A stretch of DNA of 64,000 bases, from NCBI RefSeq assembly GCF_019203965.1, contig NZ_CP076448.1, positions 806,001 to 870,000 on the forward strand, given 5' to 3'. This document shows positions 56,047 to 64,000 of this stretch, piece by piece. Origin of the DNA: Elioraea tepida. Its GTDB lineage: Bacteria; Pseudomonadota; Alphaproteobacteria; Acetobacterales; Acetobacteraceae. Every line of letters starts with the position of its first letter. Positions within the stretch are counted from its first letter, which is position 1. Under the pieces are notes generated by a model that searched no databases, was not told where the DNA came from, and saw only the letters and a list, made by a program, of their open reading frames with translations. The position numbers were made by a program, and so were the translations under genes.

Positions 56047-57891
56047 TCACGCCGGCACCGTCTGCCCAGGCAGCGTGGCGTGCCCGAAATAGGCCTCGAT
56101 CACGCGCGGGTCGTTCTGGATCGCGGCGGGCGGCCCGTCGGCGATCACCTCGCCGTAGTCGAGAACGGTGACGCGGTCGGAGACGGCCATGATCATCTCC
56201 ACATGATGCTCGACGAGGACGATGGTCATGCCGCGATCGGCGAGGCCGCGGATCAAGGCGACGAGGTCCTCGATCTCGCCATGCGTCAGGCCTGCGGCCG
56301 GCTCGTCGAGCAGAAGGAGCTTGGGCCGCAACGCAAGCGCCCGGGCGATCTCGAGCCGGCGCTGATGGCCGAAGGGGAGGTTGCGCGCCTCCTCGTCGGC
56401 GAAGGCGGAAAGGCCGACGAAGGCGAGCAGGCGACGCGCCTCCTCGAGCGCGGCGCGCTCCTCGCGCCGAAAGCGCGGCAGGCGCAGCACCGTCTCGAGA
56501 AAGCCCGACCGGAAATGCACGTGCTGGCCGACAAGCACGTTCTCGAGAACGGTCATCTGCCCGAACAGCTCGGTGTTCTGGAAGGTGCGCGCGATGCCGC
56601 GGCAAGCAAGCACATGCGGCGGGAGGGATCCCACACGCTCGCCGAACACACTGACCTCTCCCGATGTCGCCCGGTAGAAGCCGGAGACGACGTTGAGCAG
56701 ACTCGACTTGCCAGCGCCGTTCGGCCCGATCAGCGCATGCACCGTGCGGGACCGCACATCGATGTCCACAGCGTTCACGGCCGTCAGCCCGCCGAAACGG
56801 AGAGTGAGGCCGCGCGTGATCAGCGTCGACTGCCCGCTCTCTTCGTGACGCGCCGTCACCCTCTCCATGCCCTCGACCCAGTTGGGCCAGGGGCCGGTTT
56901 CGCGCGTCGCCTCACCCGACGCGCGACCCTGCGCCAGCCGCGCGAGTGACCCGACGATGCCGCGCGGCAGGGCGAACAGGACGAGCGCGAGCAACAGCCC
57001 ATAGCCGAAGGTCTGCCACTCGCCGAGCCCCTGGAGGAACTGCGTGGCCGAGAACAGGATCGACGTGCCGACGAGCGGGCCGGCGAGCGTTCCCGACCCG
57101 CCCAGGATGACCATCAGGAGAAGCTCGATCGAGGCGGTGAAGGTGAAGGTCTCGTAGTTCACGAACAGGGCGAGATTGGCGAAGAGCGCGCCACCGAGGC
57201 CCGCGAACCCTGCCGAGACGGCGAAGGCGAGCGTGCGGATGCCGACGACGTTGATCCCGAGCGCCCGGGCGGCGTTCTCGCTCTGCGCCGCCGCGCGCAT
57301 CGCCCGGCCATAGCGCGACTTCACGAGCGCCGCCTGAACGCCGATCGCAGCGAGCAGGAACACGAGGATCAGGTAGTAGTAGTTGAAGCCGGTCGCCCGT
57401 GTGGCGCCGAGCCGCTCGCCGAGGATGGTCGGGCGCGGGATTCCGACGAGCCCCGAGGCCCCGCCCGTGAAGCTCACCCACTCCCTGAGCACGTTCACGA
57501 ACACGAGCCCGAAGGCGATCGTGATGACGGCGAGATAGACGCCGCGCACGCGCACGGTCGGGAAGGCGAGCATCGCGCCGACAGCGGCGGGGATCAGCAC
57601 CGAGAAGAGCAGCGCCGCGGCGAAGGGAAACCCGGCCCGAAGCGCAAGCAGCGCAGCGACATGCGCGCCGAGACCATAGAGCGCCGCCTGCCCGAGCGAG
57701 ACGAGGCCCGCATAACCGACAAGGATATTGAGCCCGATCGCGACGATCGCGAGGATCATCCCCCGCATCACAAGCCGAAGCTCGTAGCTTGTCGGGAAGC
57801 GTTCGCCGATCACGTCGCCCACCCAGGGGAAAGCGGCGAGGGTGACGACGAGCAGAACCAGAAGCAGGACGGAGAGGCGCGGACGCATCAC
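56047..57891 (-). CDS. livMG: fused LivM permease - LivG ATPase
   Basis: One 614-aa chain. Residues about 1-330 are the LivM permease with nine or ten hydrophobic segments (NILVGYAGLVSLGQAALYG, NYYYLILVFLLAAIGVQAAL). Residues about 345-612 are LivG, with GPNGAGKSSLLNVVSG (around 388-402), LPFGHQRRLEIARALALRP and LLLDEPAAGLTHGEIEDL. The usual two genes are here one, with no internal stop or ribosome site. It overlaps livH by 4 bp, so translation is coupled. Confidence 0.93.
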   Translation of the reverse strand: MMRPRLSVLLLVLLVVTLAAFPWVGDVIGERFPTSYELRLVMRGMILAIVAIGLNILVGYAGLVSLGQAALYGLGAHVAALLALRAGFPFAAALLFSVLIPAAVGAMLAFPTVRVRGVYLAVITIAFGLVFVNVLREWVSFTGGASGLVGIPRPTILGERLGATRATGFNYYYLILVFLLAAIGVQAALVKSRYGRAMRAAAQSENAARALGINVVGIRTLAFAVSAGFAGLGGALFANLALFVNYETFTFTASIELLLMVILGGSGTLAGPLVGTSILFSATQFLQGLGEWQTFGYGLLLALVLFALPRGIVGSLARLAQGRASGEATRETGPWPNWVEGMERVTARHEESGQSTLITRGLTLRFGGLTAVNAVDIDVRSRTVHALIGPNGAGKSSLLNVVSGFYRATSGEVSVFGERVGSLPPHVLACRGIARTFQNTELFGQMTVLENVLVGQHVHFRSGFLETVLRLPRFRREERAALEEARRLLAFVGLSAFADEEARNLPFGHQRRLEIARALALRPKLLLLDEPAAGLTHGEIEDLVALIRGLADRGMTIVLVEHHVEMIMAVSDRVTVLDYGEVIADGPPAAIQNDPRVIEAYFGHATLPGQTVPA

Positions 57892-58763
57892 ACCTTCCTC
57901 ACCTCCGGCCGGCCGAACAGCCCTTGCGGGAACAGGAGGAGGAGAAGGATCATCAGGGTGAAGCCGATCGCATCCCGCGCTGCCGTCGACAGATAGCCTT
58001 CGATCAGCTTCTCGACCACTCCGTAGAGGATGCCGACGACCACGACGCCGCGCGCATTCGCGATCCCGGCGATGATGGCAACCATGAACCCCTTGAGCCC
58101 GACGATCACCCCCATGGTGGACGACGCCTGGATCACCGGAGCGATCAGGAACCCCGCGAAGGCACCGAGGCCTCCCGCGATCGCGAAGGCGAGCAGGGTG
58201 ATGCGATCGGCATCGATGCCAACAAGGCCGGCAGCCACACGGTTGAAGGAGACCGCACGCATCGCCCTGCCGAGAACGGTTCGACGATAGAAGAACTCGA
58301 GTGCCGCCGTCACCGCAACTGCCGCCACCGGAAGCAGGAGCTCTTGCGGGTAGATGCCCGAGCCGCCGATCCGAAGCGGCTGCTCGACGAGCGGTGTCGG
58401 CAGAGGCCGGCCGAGCGGCCCGTAAGTGGCGGTGGTGGAGGACTCGATCATGATGCCGACGGCGATCGTCGTCAGCATCCAGCCGATCGCGTTCGCCTCA
58501 CGATTGAACGGGCGGACGAAGGCGCGCTCGATCACCGCCCCTGCCAGCGCAGCCGCCGCGATGGCCGCCAACGCCGCAACCGGCAGCGGCAGGCCGAACT
58601 CCATGAGCACGACCGTCAGCACCCCGCCGAGCATGAACATCTCGCCGTAGGTGAAGTTCACGGCCTTCGCCGCGCTCCACATCACATAGAAGCCGAGCGC
58701 GATGAGGCCGTAGACACTGCCGGCGGACAGCCCGCTCAGCAGATACTGGACGATCGCTTCCAC
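57888..58763 (-). CDS. livH: branched-chain amino acid-type ABC transporter permease LivH
   Basis: 291-aa inner-membrane permease with eight hydrophobic segments. The start VQYLLSGLSAGSVYGLIALGF and the NFTYGEMFMLGGVLTVVL stretch are typical of LivH. It overlaps livMG by 4 bp. The imported substrate is not fixed by this subunit. Confidence 0.94.
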   Translation of the reverse strand: MEAIVQYLLSGLSAGSVYGLIALGFYVMWSAAKAVNFTYGEMFMLGGVLTVVLMEFGLPLPVAALAAIAAAALAGAVIERAFVRPFNREANAIGWMLTTIAVGIMIESSTTATYGPLGRPLPTPLVEQPLRIGGSGIYPQELLLPVAAVAVTAALEFFYRRTVLGRAMRAVSFNRVAAGLVGIDADRITLLAFAIAGGLGAFAGFLIAPVIQASSTMGVIVGLKGFMVAIIAGIANARGVVVVGILYGVVEKLIEGYLSTAARDAIGFTLMILLLLLFPQGLFGRPEVRKV

Positions 58764-58828
58764 CCGAATTCTCCCGGCGCTGCCGGCCCCGGGCGCGTCC
58801 CCGCCCGGAGCCGGCGCCCATCATCGTG

Positions 58829-60049
58829 TCAGCGCGCCGCCTGGCGGAACGGCGTCTGCTCCACCGGAAGCATCGCCCCGTTGTGGAAGGCAAACAGCTT
58901 GTAGTGCTGCGGCAGGATCGCATCATGACGCTCCTGCCGCGGCTCGAAGGCGGGGCGGTAGCTCGCCACGATGCCGTCATAGTTCACGCGATACAGAGCC
59001 TGCCGGAACGCGTCGCGATCGAACCGGCCGGCGAGCTTGATCGCCTCGGCAATGATGTAGGTCGCGTCATAAGCGTTCGCCGTGCCGGAGGGGAGCGGGA
59101 TGTCGGCGGGCGAGGTGATCTGCGGGAACTTCTGCATCATCCGCTGCAGCACGCCGGCAGCGCGCGGCGGCAGATCCCCCATCCAGCTGAAGGTGCCGGC
59201 GACGAGAACACCCTCGGCGAGCGGCCCTGCCGTGCGCGCAAACTGAACGCCAACCCCCCAAGCCGCGATGATCGTCGGCCGATAGCCGAGCCGGTCCATC
59301 GAGCGGACGAGGTTGGTCGCCTCGCGGTCAACCGCATAGAGGATGATCGTGTCGACGCCAGCGTCGCGCAGGCGGATCAGCTGCGCCGACATATCCTGGT
59401 CGCCGATGTTGAAGGTCTCCTTGGCGACGAGCGGCATATTGATGGCAGCCATCGCCCGCTCGACATCCGGCACAGCCCCCTGGCCCCAGGCCGTGCCCTC
59501 GTAGACGAGCGCGATCTTGCCCGATTTGGTGCGTGCTTTCGCGTGCTCGACCAGGAACGGCGCCACCCAACGGTCCTTCATCGAGACGCGGAACATCCAC
59601 TTGTTGGCGTTGTTCGGGTGCTCGATCACCGCCGTGCCGGCGGAGATCACGCCCACCCAAGGAAGCTCCATCTCGGCAAGCGGGTCGCGCAAGGCGATGG
59701 CGTTCGGCGTGCGGAAGCCGCCCATCATGACGATGCAGTTGTCACGCTCGCCAATGCGGCGGGCGTTGTCCACCGCACGCGCGGGCTCGCCGACATCATC
59801 ATACGCAACAAGGCGGAGTTGCTGGCCGAGCACGCCGCCCGCGGCGTTGATCTCCTCGAGCGCCGTTTCGACCGCGATCCGGATCGAGAAGCCGGTGTGC
59901 GCGAGCGGGCCGGTCAGCTCCCAGGACGCGCCGATGCAGGGCTGCGCCCGCTGTGCCGAAACGGGCAGGGCAATGGCAAGAAGAGTGGCCGCCGGAAGGA
60001 GGCCGAGCAGCAGGCGGCGACCGCCCGCGACAAACCTGCGGTGTTGCAT
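58829..60049 (-). CDS. livK: ABC transporter periplasmic substrate-binding protein (LivK type)
   Basis: 406 aa. A signal peptide (LLLGLLPAATLLAIALPVSA) is followed by a type I periplasmic-binding fold with the family pattern SWELTGPLAHTG, INAAGGVLGQQLRLVAYDD and NCIVMMGGFRTPNAIALRDPL. It is close to leucine/isoleucine/valine and amide/urea receptors but its ligand is not clear. ATG 60049 follows GGGAGAG on the minus strand. It is the first gene of the liv operon and lies just downstream of a sigma-54 match. Confidence 0.9.
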   Translation of the reverse strand: MQHRRFVAGGRRLLLGLLPAATLLAIALPVSAQRAQPCIGASWELTGPLAHTGFSIRIAVETALEEINAAGGVLGQQLRLVAYDDVGEPARAVDNARRIGERDNCIVMMGGFRTPNAIALRDPLAEMELPWVGVISAGTAVIEHPNNANKWMFRVSMKDRWVAPFLVEHAKARTKSGKIALVYEGTAWGQGAVPDVERAMAAINMPLVAKETFNIGDQDMSAQLIRLRDAGVDTIILYAVDREATNLVRSMDRLGYRPTIIAAWGVGVQFARTAGPLAEGVLVAGTFSWMGDLPPRAAGVLQRMMQKFPQITSPADIPLPSGTANAYDATYIIAEAIKLAGRFDRDAFRQALYRVNYDGIVASYRPAFEPRQERHDAILPQHYKLFAFHNGAMLPVEQTPFRQAAR

Positions 60050-60114
60050 GGCAGACTCTCCCCTCTTTGCGCCCCCGACTGGGCGCCGCATGTTCGCAAG
60101 CCAGGGGTGTGCGG

Positions 60115-60130
60115 AGCAAATCGCATGCCA
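60115..60130 (-). promoter_or_regulatory. candidate sigma-54 promoter for the liv operon
   Basis: On the minus strand: TGGCATGCGATTTGCT. The GG and GC are separated by exactly 10 bp; the -24 element TGGCATG differs by one base from TGGCACG and the -12 element TTGCT is perfect. Transcription would start near 60104, 55 nt before the livK ATG. I saw no convincing NtrC site (GCAC-N7-GTGC) upstream. Confidence 0.55.
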
Positions 60131-60249
60131 TGGAGGCGTGGCGCTTGTTCCCGACAGGACGATGCATCCGCTCCTGTGCAACAGCCTGAGGAACAGGCAG
60201 GCACTGCACTCTGTCTGGGCAGAGCGCGGCGATACGCCGGGCAGTGCCC

Positions 60250-60270
60250 GTGCCGACAGGGATACGGCAC
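60250..60270. repeat. inverted repeat GTGCCG-N9-CGGCAC
   Basis: Perfect 6-bp half-sites, GTGCCG at 60250-60255 and CGGCAC at 60265-60270, separated by 9 bp. The arrangement suits a dimeric regulator. It is 55 bp before the CoxL-like gene and about 120 bp upstream of the liv sigma-54 match. Confidence 0.35.
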
Positions 60271-60282
60271 CGTTCTTGCTAC

Positions 60283-60305
60283 GCTCCCGCACAGACAGCG
60301 GGAGC
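60283..60305. repeat. 8-bp inverted repeat before the CoxL-like gene
   Basis: GCTCCCGC (60283-60290) and GCGGGAGC (60298-60305) pair perfectly around a seven-base loop, ending 19 bp before the ATG at 60325. It could be an operator or a leader hairpin next to the ribosome-binding site GGGGAGAGG. Confidence 0.4.
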
Positions 60306-60324
60306 GATGGGGAGAGGCGATGTC

Positions 60325-62694
60325 ATGAGCGACAAGGGGATCGGCGCGTCGGTGCGCCGCAAGGAGGACCAGCGCTTCCTCCGCGGCAAAGGGTCGTATG
60401 TCGCAGACCTCGTCCGCCCAGGGATGGCCTGGGGCGTCTTCGTGCGCGCCCCGCACGCGCACGCACGGATCCTCGCCATCGACACGACCCGCGCAGCAAC
60501 GATGCCGGGCGTGCTGCTCGTGCTGACAGGGGCCGATCTCGCCGCTGCAGGCGTGGGCGGGCTTCCCTGCGGCTGGGGCATCAAGGGAACGGATGGCGCG
60601 CCCATGAAGGAGCCGCCGCACCCGGCGCTCGCCCAAGGCAAGGTCCGCCATGTCGGCGATCCAGTCGCCTTTGTCGTGGCCGAAACGGCGGCTCAGGCGC
60701 GCGATGCGGCGGAGGCGATCGCCGTGACCTACGATGTGCTGCCGGCCGTGATCGACCTCGAAGGCGCGCTCGCGCCGGGCGCGCCGCTCCTGTTCGACGA
60801 CGTTCCGAACAATCTCTGTTGCGACTGGTCGATCGGCGATGCCGCGGTCACCGAGGCAGCGTTCGCCTCAGCAGCGCACGTCGCGCGCATCCGCCTCGTC
60901 AACAACCGGCTGGTCGGCAACCCGATGGAGCCGCGGGCGGCGATCGCCGAGCACGACCCGGCAACGGACCGGACCACGCTCTGGACCACGAGCCAGTTCC
61001 CGCATGTCGTTCGGCTGCTGATGGGCCTGTTCGTCCTCAACATCCCGCAGCATAAGCTGCGCGTCGTTGCGCCCGATGTCGGCGGCGGCTTCGGTGTGAA
61101 GCAGTTCCACTATGCCGAGGAGGCGGTCGTCACCTTCGCCGCCCGCCGGCTCGGGCGCGCGGTGAAGTGGGTCTGCGAACGCACGGAGGGGTTCATCTCG
61201 GACGCGCACGGGCGCGACCACGTGACGGAGGCAGCGCTCGCGCTCGACGCCTCCGGGAAGTTCCTCGGCCTCAAGGTCGATACGATCGCCAATCTCGGCG
61301 GCTACATCTCCACCTTCGGCCCGAACATCCCGACCAACCTCTACGGCCCGTTGCTTTCGGGCGTCTACACGATCCCGGCGATCCACTGCCGCGTTCGGGT
61401 GGTGTTCACCAACACCGTTCCCGTCGATGCCTATCGCGGCGCGGGCCGGCCGGAGGCGACCTTCGTGCTCGAGCGCCTGGTCGAGATCGCCGCCGCCGAG
61501 ATGGGGATCGACAAGGCCGCGATACGGCGGCGGAACATGATCCCGAAGGAGGCGTTCCCCTATCAGACGCCGGTTCTGATGCGCTACGACAGCGGCGACC
61601 CGGCGGGCTGCCTCGAGAAGGCGCTCGAAGCCGCCGACTATGCCGGCTTCCCGGCGCGCAAGGCGGCGTCTGCCGCGAAGGGGAAGCTCAGGGGGATCGG
61701 GCTTTCGACCTATATCGAGGCATGCGGGCTTGCGCCATCGCGGATCGCAGGAAGCCTCGGCGCCCGCGGCGGGCTCTATGAGAGCGCCACCGTGCGCGTG
61801 CACCCAACGGGGCAAGTGACCGTCCTGATCGGCACCCACAATCACGGCCAGGGGCACGAGACGACCTTCGCCCAGATCGTCGCCGAGAAGCTCGGCGTGA
61901 GGTTCGAGGACATCGACATCGTGTTCGGCGACACCGACCGGGTGCAGTTCGGCATGGGAACCTACGGCTCGCGCTCGCTCGTCGTCGGCGGCGCCGCGCT
62001 CGCCAAAGGGTTGGACCGCGTGATCGCCAAGGGCAAGCGGATCGCGGCGCACCTGCTCGAGGCAGCGGTCGAGGATATCGAGTTTGCGAACGGAACGTTC
62101 CGCGTGTCGGGAACCGACCGCGCGAAGAGCTTCGCCGAGATCGCGCTCGCGGCCTATGTGCCGCATGACTATCCGCTCGAGTCGCTCGACCCGGGGCTCG
62201 AGGAGCAGGCCTATCATGACCCGGTGAACTTCTCCTTCCCCTCGGGCGCGCATGTCTGCGAGGTCGAGGTCGATCCCGAGACCGGCAAGGTGGAGCTCGC
62301 CGCCTACACCGCGGTGGACGACGTCGGCACGGTGATCAACCCGATGATCGTCGCGGGCCAGCTCCACGGTGGCATCACCCAGGGTGTGGGCCAGGCGCTG
62401 CTCGAGCACTGCGTCTATGACCGCGCGACGGGGCAGATCCTGTCCGGATCGTTCCAGGACTATGCGATGCCGCGGGCCGACGATCTTCCCGCCTACCGCG
62501 TCGACACTCATGCCACGCCGTCGACCGACACGCCGATGGGGGTGAAGGGCTGCGGCGAGGTCGGAACGATCGGCGCGCCGGCGGCGGTGATCAACGCCGT
62601 GGTTGACGCGCTCTCCGGGTTCGGCGTGAAGCACCTCGACATGCCGGCAAGCCCCGCGCGCGTGTGGGCGGCGATCGCCGCGGCGCGCGCCTAG
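60325..62694 (+). CDS. form II CoxL-like molybdopterin hydroxylase large subunit
   Basis: 789-aa member of the xanthine-dehydrogenase/CO-dehydrogenase large-subunit family, holding the Mo-cofactor domain. Motifs include [26 protein letters not shown] (form II CoxL; residues 369-375 for AYRGAGR) and the catalytic glutamate in [15 protein letters not shown] (about 745). The form I motif of true CO dehydrogenase is absent, so CO oxidation is unlikely; a hydroxylation of a ring compound is more likely. The medium (FAD) and small (iron-sulphur) subunit genes are not in the window. ATG 60325 is favoured by the GGAGAGG just upstream. Confidence 0.85.
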   Translation: MSDKGIGASVRRKEDQRFLRGKGSYVADLVRPGMAWGVFVRAPHAHARILAIDTTRAATMPGVLLVLTGADLAAAGVGGLPCGWGIKGTDGAPMKEPPHPALAQGKVRHVGDPVAFVVAETAAQARDAAEAIAVTYDVLPAVIDLEGALAPGAPLLFDDVPNNLCCDWSIGDAAVTEAAFASAAHVARIRLVNNRLVGNPMEPRAAIAEHDPATDRTTLWTTSQFPHVVRLLMGLFVLNIPQHKLRVVAPDVGGGFGVKQFHYAEEAVVTFAARRLGRAVKWVCERTEGFISDAHGRDHVTEAALALDASGKFLGLKVDTIANLGGYISTFGPNIPTNLYGPLLSGVYTIPAIHCRVRVVFTNTVPVDAYRGAGRPEATFVLERLVEIAAAEMGIDKAAIRRRNMIPKEAFPYQTPVLMRYDSGDPAGCLEKALEAADYAGFPARKAASAAKGKLRGIGLSTYIEACGLAPSRIAGSLGARGGLYESATVRVHPTGQVTVLIGTHNHGQGHETTFAQIVAEKLGVRFEDIDIVFGDTDRVQFGMGTYGSRSLVVGGAALAKGLDRVIAKGKRIAAHLLEAAVEDIEFANGTFRVSGTDRAKSFAEIALAAYVPHDYPLESLDPGLEEQAYHDPVNFSFPSGAHVCEVEVDPETGKVELAAYTAVDDVGTVINPMIVAGQLHGGITQGVGQALLEHCVYDRATGQILSGSFQDYAMPRADDLPAYRVDTHATPSTDTPMGVKGCGEVGTIGAPAAVINAVVDALSGFGVKHLDMPASPARVWAAIAAARA

Positions 62695-63512
62695 GCGCTG
62701 AGCGAGAGGACCGCGCGCGTCAGGACACCGTCGGGGCGAACCAGATCGTCGAGGATCGAGAAGTGGTTCGCCCCGGGCACGGGAAGGGTCTCGGCGGCGT
62801 TTCCTGCCGCTCTCCAGGCCGAAGCGAAATCGGCCGACTGGCGGCGCAGTTCCGGGAGCTCCTCTTCTCCCCAGGCGATGACGAGGCGTGCACGGCAGGG
62901 AGCGATGTGGCGGATCGGGCTCAGCCGTTCCGCTTCCGCGACGTCCATCCGGAGCGCGTCGTTGAGACCGCCTGCCTGGATCGGCGCGAGATCATAGAGG
63001 CCGCTGACGAGAAGCGCGGCATCGACCGCAGGTAGGTCGAGGCAGGAGGCGGCGAGATGCCCCCCGGCAGACCAGCCCGCGAGCACAAGCCTGCGCATCG
63101 GGAAGCCGAGCCGGCGCGCCTTGGCGATGATCCAGGAGACGGCCGCGCGCGCCTCGGCCACCACCTCCGTCATGGTCGCGGCGGGGCAGAGCGTGTAGCC
63201 CGCTAGCGCGACATCGATACCATGCGCGAGCGGGCCGTCGGCCATGCAGGCGAAGCCCTCCTTGGCGTTCCGCTGCCAGTAGCCGCCATGGAAGAAGAGG
63301 AGCAGCGGCGCGTCGGCGGCACCCGAGGGGAAGAGGTCGATCCGGTTTCGCTCGCGCGGGCCATAAGCCTGGTCAAGCACCGCTCCCGGCATCGCCCGTC
63401 GAGCGCCTGAGGCCTCGCGCCAGCGGGCAAGCCACTCCTGGCTGTCGGCGACCGCGCCCATGTTGTTGTAGGCCCGGTCGAGCGTCTCGCGGTCCATCTC
63501 GCGCCAGTGCAT
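62691..63512 (-). CDS. alpha/beta hydrolase, kynurenine-formamidase/esterase-like
   Basis: 273-aa esterase-fold protein of the HSL-like group. The oxyanion motif HGGYWQ (about residue 74), the nucleophile elbow [11 protein letters not shown] (Ser about 144), and the His of [10 protein letters not shown] complete the triad. Relatives cleave N-formylkynurenine or small esters and amides. ATG 63512 follows GGAAGGACCG. Its TAG shares bases with the TAG of the CoxL-like gene on the other strand (CTAG at 62691-62694). Confidence 0.8.
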   Translation of the reverse strand: MHWREMDRETLDRAYNNMGAVADSQEWLARWREASGARRAMPGAVLDQAYGPRERNRIDLFPSGAADAPLLLFFHGGYWQRNAKEGFACMADGPLAHGIDVALAGYTLCPAATMTEVVAEARAAVSWIIAKARRLGFPMRRLVLAGWSAGGHLAASCLDLPAVDAALLVSGLYDLAPIQAGGLNDALRMDVAEAERLSPIRHIAPCRARLVIAWGEEELPELRRQSADFASAWRAAGNAAETLPVPGANHFSILDDLVRPDGVLTRAVLSLSA

Positions 63513-63600
63513 CGGTCCTTCCCGGAGCGTTGATGAGCATGGCCTCGGCGGCACAAGCACACGGCATGCCACAGAGTGCGCGAACGGCTAAAGTGTGCGC

Positions 63601-64000
63601 ATGGACGCCCTCGCCATCGCCATGCTCGCAGGGTTTCTGCTCGCCTGCTTCCTCGCTGCGAGCACGGCGGCCGTCTATCGGCCGGGGCCGTGGTACGAGT
63701 CGCTGCGCAAGCCCTGGTGGCGGCCGCCGAACTGGCTGTTTCCGCCTGCCTGGGCGGTGCTCTACGTGATGATCGCGACCTCCGGCTGGCTCGTCTGGCG
63801 CGAGCGCGGATTCGTCGGTGCGGCCCTCCCGCTTGCCGTGTGGGGCCTGCAGCTCGTTCTGAATGCGCTCTGGTCGCCGATCTTCTTCGGCCTCAGGCGG
63901 CTCGATCTCGCCTTCTGCGAGCTCGTCCTGTTGTGGCTCTCGATCGCCGCCTGCATCCTCCTCTTCGCGCCGATCAGCGCCGCTTCGGCTTGGCTGATGG
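63601..64000 (+). CDS. tspO: TspO/MBR-family tryptophan-rich sensory protein, cut by the window end
   Basis: At least 133 residues of a small five-span membrane protein. The tryptophan-rich start YRPGPWYESLRKPWWRPPNW and FPPAWAVLYVMIATSGWLVW match TspO/MBR, followed by NALWSPIFFGLRR. TspO proteins bind porphyrins and affect tetrapyrrole-linked signalling. The C-terminus is beyond the window. A TAAAGT 6 bp before the ATG (63589-63594) could be a -10 element for a leaderless mRNA. Confidence 0.85.
   Translation, partial: MDALAIAMLAGFLLACFLAASTAAVYRPGPWYESLRKPWWRPPNWLFPPAWAVLYVMIATSGWLVWRERGFVGAALPLAVWGLQLVLNALWSPIFFGLRRLDLAFCELVLLWLSIAACILLFAPISAASAWLM

Noticed and set aside
60131-60260. NtrC-type enhancer sites near the liv sigma-54 promoter
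   Set aside because: GCAC and GTGC words occur but never with the GCAC-N7-GTGC spacing; I cannot support them.
62691-62694. Overlapping stops CTAG of two convergent genes as a special signal
   Set aside because: CTAG simply lets both genes end with TAG; nothing else suggests regulation.

Overview
This 64-kb window comes from a very GC-rich alphaproteobacterium. I favour the Acetobacteraceae/Rhodospirillales, because of the heavy G/C third-position use, the single-ORF AroK-AroB protein, the SecA/PpiC/ArgJ neighbourhood, the alphaproteobacterial-type flagellar genes beside a CckA-like hybrid kinase, and a CtrA-like box. The genus is inferred, not seen. I found no tRNA, rRNA, insertion sequence, CRISPR array or replication origin.

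1-33 kb is mostly housekeeping. It runs: recA; a gap with a good candidate small RNA; a 1456-aa DUF4011/DUF3320-type helicase; a nitrilase-family hydrolase and NAD kinase; the aroKB fusion; a 47-aa membrane protein, xerD and accA; an exported acetolactate-decarboxylase-like protein; a GC-poorer 0.6-kb gap; secA; a parvulin, argJ, a GNAT-Nudix fusion and a CinA-like protein; a TauE/SafE permease, a DUF3553 protein, a TctC/Bug binding protein, an M48 protease and manC; then a flagellar locus. That locus is flgB-flgC-fliE-fliQ-fliR-flhB-cckA on the minus strand, diverging from a 90-aa unknown, fliO and fliP on the plus strand.

33-63.5 kb is an island for using organic nitrogen. It holds an M20 amidohydrolase diverging from dgcN-dgcA (D-glutamate use), a class V aminotransferase and a D-hydantoinase. 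Next come a complete urease operon ureDABCEFG, whose downstream nickel permease gene (hupE/ureJ) is frameshifted, and an intact polysaccharide-deacetylase/hyuA/hyuB operon. Diverging from that operon is a second hyuA-hyuB-dioxygenase operon that has clearly decayed: one frameshift, three in-frame TAG codons and an 18-bp tandem duplication. A livK-livH-livMG-livF type ABC importer and an orphan form II CoxL-like molybdenum hydroxylase follow. Two good sigma-54 (-24/-12) promoter matches sit upstream of the deacetylase/hyuAB operon and the ABC importer operon, suggesting nitrogen-status control.

Read together, the island would import amides or amino acids, open cyclic amides (hydantoins, 5-oxoproline-like rings), release urea nitrogen, and convert D-glutamate to L-glutamate. 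The right edge carries an alpha/beta hydrolase and a truncated tspO.
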